Shown here piece by piece: positions 5,843 through 8,434 of a stretch of 8,434 nt of DNA. The position numbers and the translations under genes are program-made. Under the pieces are notes generated by a model. That model was given only the letters and a program-made list of their open reading frames with translations, was not told where the DNA came from and did no database searches. This DNA comes from Bacteroidetes bacterium GWA2_31_9b. GTDB taxonomy: Bacteria > Bacteroidota > Bacteroidia > Bacteroidales > UBA12077. Numbering within the stretch: position 1 is the first letter of the stretch; each line of letters opens with the position of its first letter. Location: NCBI GenBank assembly GCA_001769005.1, contig MENE01000183.1, positions 20,330-28,763 on the forward strand, in the 5' to 3' direction.

Positions 5843-6316
5843 ATGAAAACGATACTCAAACTCTTTATTTTTTCAATTTTTATTATTGCATGTAACCAAA
5901 GTAACCAAAAAACTTCAGAAAAAAAAGAAGAAACTGTACTCACAAATGAATTATTCGGTGAATTAGAAGCACTTTTAAAAGTATTTCCCGATTTCGACTT
6001 TGGCGATCAGGAATCAGTTGATTTTAAATACAAATCAAGAATCATTGAAAATCAATTCGAGACTATTACAATTTCGGGGATTAAAGTCGAAGCTCCTATA
6101 ACCTTAGCTGGTGAATTTATTAGTGCATCTGATGTTATACATCGTATTACGAATGTGTTTATCGAGCAAGGTTTTACTCACGATGAATTTAATGATTCTG
6201 GAAATTGTAGTTTTTATACCAATGAAAATATGGTAATTCAAATTTGTAGTATTGCGGGAGAAAATAAACTTTTAACTGATGAAATAAAAATTGTAATTAA
6301 ATTTGGGTTTATTTAG
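5843..6316 (+). CDS. Putative lipoprotein, unknown function
   Basis: I do not recognise this 157-residue protein. The N-terminus is a lipoprotein signal: MKTILK, a hydrophobic run, then IIAC with the lipidation cysteine at C17. A short linker rich in Asn, Gln, Ser, Lys and Glu (18-32) leads into a soluble domain of about 120 residues with alternating hydrophobic and charged stretches. The domain has an acidic PDFDFGD segment (49-55) and a pair of cysteines (about 122 and 135) that could form a disulfide. It is probably attached to a membrane on the periplasmic or outer side. It has its own -7 box and follows a strong terminator, so it is not part of the Cys/Lys-rich unit. Its TAG stop (6314-6316) overlaps the TAA stop of the opposite-strand DUF3795 gene (6313-6315). 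Confidence 0.75.
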   Translation: MKTILKLFIFSIFIIACNQSNQKTSEKKEETVLTNELFGELEALLKVFPDFDFGDQESVDFKYKSRIIENQFETITISGIKVEAPITLAGEFISASDVIHRITNVFIEQGFTHDEFNDSGNCSFYTNENMVIQICSIAGENKLLTDEIKIVIKFGFI

Positions 6317-6723
6317 ATTTGCTTACAGTTTAAGCAATATCCTCTGTGAACACATATTAATCCACCACATGTTTTGCATTTCCATCGGATTGATTCACTT
6401 TCTGTAAATTTATCGATACCCGATTGCTTTATAAAATTCAGGTTCTCAAGCATGCTCATTGCGTATTTTGTTCTATAGCGCTTGTCGAGTTGTTTTAATC
6501 TTTTACAAGGATATTTTGGACATTCGTAACAAAATTGTGAAACAGTATCCTTAAGAAAATCACAATTTTTAATGATACAGCTTTTACAATAATTTGGTTT
6601 ATTGTCGGAATCAGTATTACACCCTTCGCATCTGTTTTTTTCTCTTAAGTAACCCAAACAAATAGCACAATTCATTCCGCAAGGGGCAATTAACGCTGAA
6701 TCTATTGAACTACATTTTTCCAT
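6313..6723 (-). CDS. DUF3795 cysteine-rich protein with C-terminal zinc ribbon
   Basis: The 136-residue protein has 17 cysteines. It opens with LIAPCGMNCAICLGYLREKNRCEGC (11-35), the signature of DUF3795, continues with CxxC (46-49) and FCYECPKYPC (64-73), then a helical part (75-110) with few cysteines. It ends in a CxxC (116-119) and CxxC (130-133) pair that looks like a zinc ribbon (RWKCKTCGG and HRGYCLNC). The family is presumed to bind zinc or another metal; its role is unknown. The gene starts one base after the stop of the upstream methyltransferase gene, so it is part of that operon and may act with it, for example in RNA or ribosome contact; that is inference. Length is within the usual range. 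Confidence 0.85.
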   Translation of the reverse strand: MEKCSSIDSALIAPCGMNCAICLGYLREKNRCEGCNTDSDNKPNYCKSCIIKNCDFLKDTVSQFCYECPKYPCKRLKQLDKRYRTKYAMSMLENLNFIKQSGIDKFTESESIRWKCKTCGGLICVHRGYCLNCKQI

Positions 6724-6724
6724 A

Positions 6725-7819
6725 TTAAATATCTTGTTTTAAAACCCATAATTCTACCATTTCATATGACCGCCAGCTTTGATCTCTTCTTGTATTTTTA
6801 GATGCTGAAGCAACTTTCTTTTGAATTAATAATTCTTTTTTGAATTTATTTCCTTTAGCTAACTCTACTTCAATGGGATTAATTTCTCCTGTTTTAGTTA
6901 CTTGTGCCAGATTTGAAAATAAAAGTACTATTCGTCCATTTTCTGAAAGATGTTTTTTGGCTTCTGAAAAAAATCGTGGAAACAAATTGGGCTCGTAATA
7001 TATTGCTTTATCAATACCATCAATGTTATGAAAAGCAGGAATCCACGGTGGATTAAATACTATTAATTCTGATTTCTCAACACAATTGGCAAATAAATCA
7101 CCATGAAATAACTCAATTCTCGATTGCAGGTTATTTAATTTTAAATCTTCTCTTAAACCTACAATTGCATTTGAATTTGAATCTGTGCCACAAACTTTTT
7201 CGAAACCATGTTTCAGCATCTGAAAAGACAGAATTCCACTACCAATTCCAATATCTATTGCTGATTTTTTTTCGCCCCGATATTCTTTTAACCAGTTATC
7301 AAACAGCTCTAAATGCTCGAATCGGGTTGGGAAATATGTTCCAAACCAGGGATGTATTTTTCGATGTAAAACAGGAATTGAAATACCTTTTTCGTACCAT
7401 TGCCACGAACTATTTAAACCCTGAACCTGTGGAAATGGCAGTAAAAACTCGTTTAAATCGGAGTATAATATTTTAAACCAGCCAATCTCCGGAGCTTTTT
7501 TTACAACCAATTTATTGTTACGTACTTCTAATAACAATTTATGCGAAAGATCTCTAAATTCAGAACGTGTGTCGTGTTGTTCCTTATACGATTTATCTGA
7601 TTTATTATTTTTTAGGTATTTCTTAAGTTCACTTAATATAGTAATGCCGCTACTAAAGTAATCGTCGATTAAAACATAATATCCATCGAGCAGGGCTTCA
7701 ATAGCGATTTGCGGATCCATTCTGCGTTTATACTGAACAACTTCAATTTCAGAAGTAATAGGCTCTGGCCTATCTACTTTGATTACATTTTCTGTAGAAT
7801 TTAATTCCGACTCTTTCAT
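6725..7819 (-). CDS. Class I SAM-dependent methyltransferase with NPPW motif
   Basis: The 364-residue protein has a Rossmann-type methyltransferase domain in its C-terminal half. It shows SAM-binding motif I AIDIGIGSG (187-195), an acidic residue at D213 (GTDSN), HGDLF (239-243), and catalytic-type motif NPPW (256-259), followed by a strand ending GRIVLLFSN. NPPY/W/F motifs mark enzymes that methylate an amino nitrogen or a glutamine, in the HemK/RsmC/TrmN6 group, so a nucleic acid or translation-factor substrate is plausible. The exact target is not identifiable here. The N-terminal 180 residues are not recognised. They include RKIHPWFGTYFPTR (153-166), which sits just before the SAM fold as the substrate-side segment does in PrmA-like and MTS-like enzymes. 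The gene follows rlmF by nine bases and precedes the DUF3795 gene by one base, so all three are likely co-transcribed. The ATG at 7817-7819 is taken as start. Confidence 0.85.
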   Translation of the reverse strand: MKESELNSTENVIKVDRPEPITSEIEVVQYKRRMDPQIAIEALLDGYYVLIDDYFSSGITILSELKKYLKNNKSDKSYKEQHDTRSEFRDLSHKLLLEVRNNKLVVKKAPEIGWFKILYSDLNEFLLPFPQVQGLNSSWQWYEKGISIPVLHRKIHPWFGTYFPTRFEHLELFDNWLKEYRGEKKSAIDIGIGSGILSFQMLKHGFEKVCGTDSNSNAIVGLREDLKLNNLQSRIELFHGDLFANCVEKSELIVFNPPWIPAFHNIDGIDKAIYYEPNLFPRFFSEAKKHLSENGRIVLLFSNLAQVTKTGEINPIEVELAKGNKFKKELLIQKKVASASKNTRRDQSWRSYEMVELWVLKQDI

Positions 7820-7828
7820 TTGAATAGG

Positions 7829-8434
7829 CTATTTAACATTCACCTTCCAACGTGAATTTCTCCATACATTCTGTTGTTCTTTGGTAAGAAATGTCCAGGC
7901 AATAATTCGGCTGGTTTTATTTCCTTGTCCCATAGGAATTGTTTGTATGTTATAAGCACCTACCTTTTCCAATGCCTGATATGCAGATTTTAGATTGGTT
8001 TGTTTTGAAATCAATGATGAGAACCAAAAACAGGTAGAACCGAATTTCTTGCTTTCGCGAATCATCTCACGAACAAATTTCTCTTCTCCGCCATCGCACC
8101 ACAACTCATTATTCTGACCACCAAAATTCTTGACCGGCTCACTAGTTTGTTGTTGCTTTAAATTGCTTAATTTACGAATAGTTCCCGATTGAGCATCAGC
8201 CAAAGATGCATGAAAAGGTGGATTACAAACAGTTATATCAATAAGTTCATCTTTTTTAATTACTCCATAAAAAAAATCTTTCGGATTATTTTGCCATCTC
8301 AGCTCAATCTGACCTTTTAAATTGGGATTTTGATCAATAATTTTATTTCCATTTTCAATCGCAATTGGATCAATATCGGCTCCAATAAACGACCAACCGT
8401 ATTCTTTATTCCCAATAATCGGATAAACGCAATT
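7829..8434 (-). CDS. rlmF: 23S rRNA (adenine-1618-N6)-methyltransferase RlmF, 5' end outside window
   Basis: The frame is open from the window edge at 8434 down to the stop at 7829-7831, giving 201 residues; the N-terminal third or so is missing. An apparent start at 8201-8203 is an internal TTG leucine codon: conserved sequence continues before it. Visible motifs match RlmF as I know it: NCVYPIIGNKEYGWSFIGADID (1-22, end of the SAM motif I region and motif II), catalytic NPPF (71-74, in VCNPPFHAS), then NFGGQNNELWCDGG, FWFSSLISK, and a terminal SRIIAWTFL. RlmF transfers a methyl group from SAM to N6 of A1618 in 23S rRNA during 50S assembly; E. coli RlmF is about 308 residues. It is the first visible gene of an operon with a second methyltransferase (nine bases later) and a DUF3795 protein. 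Confidence 0.95.
   Translation of the reverse strand, partial: NCVYPIIGNKEYGWSFIGADIDPIAIENGNKIIDQNPNLKGQIELRWQNNPKDFFYGVIKKDELIDITVCNPPFHASLADAQSGTIRKLSNLKQQQTSEPVKNFGGQNNELWCDGGEEKFVREMIRESKKFGSTCFWFSSLISKQTNLKSAYQALEKVGAYNIQTIPMGQGNKTSRIIAWTFLTKEQQNVWRNSRWKVNVK

Noticed and set aside
7165..7476. 103-codon plus-strand frame antisense to the NPPW methyltransferase gene
   Set aside because: The opposite strand encodes clear SAM-binding motifs here; the antisense product resembles nothing known.
8201..8203. TTG as start of a 124-residue protein
   Set aside because: The catalytic NPPF motif and SAM-binding segments of RlmF are encoded in frame upstream, so this is an internal leucine codon.

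Overview
The base composition is strongly A+T-rich. The intergenic regions carry Bacteroidota-type promoters (-7 element TAnnTTTG, with a -33 TTG in the best case) and A-rich leaders without Shine-Dalgarno sequences. The proteins also fit Bacteroidota: an RprY-like regulator, DUF4956 next to a CotH-like protein, and DUF1761. A Bacteroidales-like genome is my best guess; order and genus cannot be fixed from this window. I see no mobile element, CRISPR array, tRNA or rRNA. No gap between genes exceeds about 160 bases.

Left part (1-2852): the 3' end of a DUF4956 membrane protein gene is followed 12 bases later by a secreted CotH-like protein gene. This looks like the tail of a DUF4956/CotH (often also VTC polyphosphate polymerase) cassette. 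Convergent to it is a membrane-anchored PPP-family metallophosphatase with all its metal-binding motifs.

Centre (2853-5842): on the minus strand lie a histidine kinase, an OmpR-family response regulator two bases after it, and a small DUF1761 membrane protein. Divergent from the kinase is a 78-residue secreted protein whose mature part holds 5 cysteines and 17 lysines. The gap between kinase and small protein holds four TTAACA-like direct repeats spaced 11, 10 and 11 bases. They sit between a minus-strand -7 box that almost touches the kinase start codon and a well-formed plus-strand promoter. I read this as one shared, helically phased operator for an autoregulated two-component system whose main divergent target is the Cys/Lys-rich protein. 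The kinase's extracytoplasmic domain also carries four cysteines, so a redox or metal signal is a reasonable but unproven idea. A strong terminator closes the small gene.

Right part (5843-8434): an unrecognised lipoprotein gene on the plus strand overlaps, by its stop codon, the end of a minus-strand operon. That operon runs rlmF (23S rRNA m6A1618 methyltransferase, cut by the window edge), then a second class I methyltransferase with an NPPW motif and a long N-terminal domain, then a DUF3795 cysteine-rich protein with a C-terminal zinc ribbon.

The most interesting locus is 5299-5750: phased operator, divergent promoters, near-leaderless kinase and Cys-rich secreted protein.
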